Source: Candidatus Hydrogenedentota bacterium
GTDB lineage: Bacteria; Hydrogenedentota; Hydrogenedentia; Hydrogenedentales; SLHB01
DNA: 5,925 bases
Reading direction: 5' to 3'
NCBI GenBank assembly: GCA_007118235.1
Contig: SKRY01000368.1
Span: 1-5,925 of the forward strand
Shown piece after piece: positions 5,220 through 5,925 of this stretch (positions are counted from its first letter, which is position 1; each line of letters begins with the position of its first letter). Made by a program: the position numbers and the translations under genes. The notes below the pieces were generated by a model. It was not told the origin of the DNA. It saw only the letters and a list, made by a program, of their open reading frames with translations, and ran no database searches.

Positions 5220-5248
5220 CAGGGGAGCCCTATGTAAGGGCTCCCCTG
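5220..5248 (-). terminator. Stem-loop terminator of the leftward TIM-barrel gene
   Basis: CAGGGGAGCCC (5220-5230) pairs perfectly over 11 bp with GGGCTCCCCTG (5238-5248), with a 7-nt loop TATGTAA. It begins 29 nt beyond the stop codon of the leftward gene. On that strand it is followed by TTTCACGCTTTCTGCTTTT, a broken T-rich run, as expected for an intrinsic terminator of moderate strength. Confidence 0.7.
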
Positions 5249-5277
5249 CTATTGGATGGAATCTCGCGCCGTGTCTG

Positions 5278-5925
5278 TCACGCCGTTGCGCGGGCGGCTT
5301 CCGCGAAATTGGCCAAGCTTTGACGGATGGGTTCGATGGGATCGGCGGGATCATAGTAGATCTCAAGGGTAAGCGGTCCCACGAAGTTCACCTCCCTTAA
5401 GGCGCGGCAGAATTCCTCGAGGTCGAGCGCGCCCTCGCCCACGATGGTCTCGGGCAGATCTGCTTGGCGGGTGATGGACTCGTGCTCCCTGAGATGGATG
5501 CCGTGAAGCCGCGTGCCCAGCCGCCGAACCGCCTCGACGGGGTCCTCGCCCGTGCGCATGAGATGGCCCGTGTCCAGACAATAGCCGATGCGCCAATCCC
5601 ACGGCGCGGCCGCCACGATCATGTCCTCGACGTAATCGTACTGAGCGCCAGGGCCGTAATTGTGGATGGCGATCCGCATCTCGTCGTATTCCCGCACAAG
5701 CTGATCCAGTATGGGAAACGCTTCCTCCGCGGGCTGGCCGACGAGGACCGACGCGCCGTTGCGGCGGGCGAATTCGAAGTTGGCCCGATGCGCCGCTTCG
5801 TCATCGCCGGTGATATCGCCCAGAAAATAGCCGTCGATTTGCATCTCGTGGGGTTCGAGCTTGGCCTGCACCTCGGCGATGCGGTCTTCGTCATCGGTCT
5901 GTTCGTAGTGCCAATTCGCGAACTC
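5278..5925 (-). CDS. Partial sugar phosphate isomerase/epimerase-like TIM-barrel protein (N-terminus off right edge)
   Basis: The last 215 residues and the TGA stop are visible. The frame is still open at the window end, starting EFANWHYEQ. It has no good internal start (GTG at 5871 lacks context), so I treat it as truncated, with perhaps 60-90 residues missing compared with family lengths of 270-300. Motifs, numbered from the first visible residue: IAIHNYGPG (85-93), YCLDTGH with Asp118 and His121, LHGIHLREH with His144, VGEGALDLEEF (162-172) and LTLEIYYDP with Glu188. These are the later strands and metal ligands of the xylose isomerase-like superfamily. The position that is usually Glu (as in L-E-N-H) reads His88. 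The substrate is unknown. A stem-loop follows the stop, and the gene converges on the Tat TIM-barrel gene. Confidence 0.85.
   Translation of the reverse strand, partial: EFANWHYEQTDDEDRIAEVQAKLEPHEMQIDGYFLGDITGDDEAAHRANFEFARRNGASVLVGQPAEEAFPILDQLVREYDEMRIAIHNYGPGAQYDYVEDMIVAAAPWDWRIGYCLDTGHLMRTGEDPVEAVRRLGTRLHGIHLREHESITRQADLPETIVGEGALDLEEFCRALREVNFVGPLTLEIYYDPADPIEPIRQSLANFAEAARATA

Larger units (their letters stand above)
4685..5277. other. 593-bp gene-free region between convergent genes
   Basis: There is no credible protein or RNA gene. The region contains paired hairpins after the upstream gene (4742-4792), a composite REP/BIME-like element (4862-5102), an A/T-richer stretch with nothing I can name (5103-5219) and a stem-loop serving the leftward gene (5220-5248). 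The frames that cross it translate palindromic repeats into Pro/Gly/Arg-rich strings (DPFRGR, TPKGV) and lack ribosome sites. Confidence 0.75.

Overview
The window is a GC-rich bacterial segment with six protein genes, two of them cut by the window edges, and one unusually structured intergenic region. A lipobox lipoprotein with a glycine zipper implies a diderm cell. A twin-arginine-exported TIM-barrel 'sugar phosphate isomerase/epimerase' alongside a second TIM-barrel of the same superfamily is a gene style I associate with Planctomycetes, Lentisphaerae, Verrucomicrobia and Hydrogenedentes-type bacteria. That placement is inference, because nothing in the window is a taxonomic marker.

Layout. 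1-144 (-): N-terminus of an unrecognised His-rich protein running off the left edge. 145-449: divergent control region with an 8-bp dyad (296-318) placed just upstream of a consensus TATAAT (335-340), both reading toward a glycine-zipper lipoprotein gene (450-1064, +). 1065-1173: convergent gap with a perfect 12-bp stem-loop. 1174-3396 (-): a two-gene unit, fabI (enoyl-ACP reductase) followed after 54 nt by mgtE (Mg2+ channel/transporter), with a GC hairpin in the gap. 3397-3715: divergent control region between fabI and the next gene, with a likely -10 (TACAAT) for the rightward gene. 3716-4684 (+): Tat-exported TIM-barrel metalloenzyme. 4685-5277: 593 bp without a gene. 5278-5925 (-): a second TIM-barrel enzyme whose N-terminus lies beyond the right edge.

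The most interesting part is 4862-5102, between the two convergent TIM-barrel genes. It is a mirror-symmetric, BIME-like element. Two homologous REP-type hairpins in opposite orientation each have GTAG directly 5' of the stem, the hallmark of REPs recognised by TnpA-REP/RAYT transposases. Each is preceded at the same distance by a small triloop hairpin. Between them lies a 21-bp inverted repeat whose arms are themselves palindromes. No transposase is present, so any mobilising enzyme would act in trans.

The genes do not form one pathway. fabI serves fatty-acid elongation, mgtE serves magnesium homeostasis, the lipoprotein is an envelope component, and the two TIM-barrels probably act on sugars or polyols of unknown identity.
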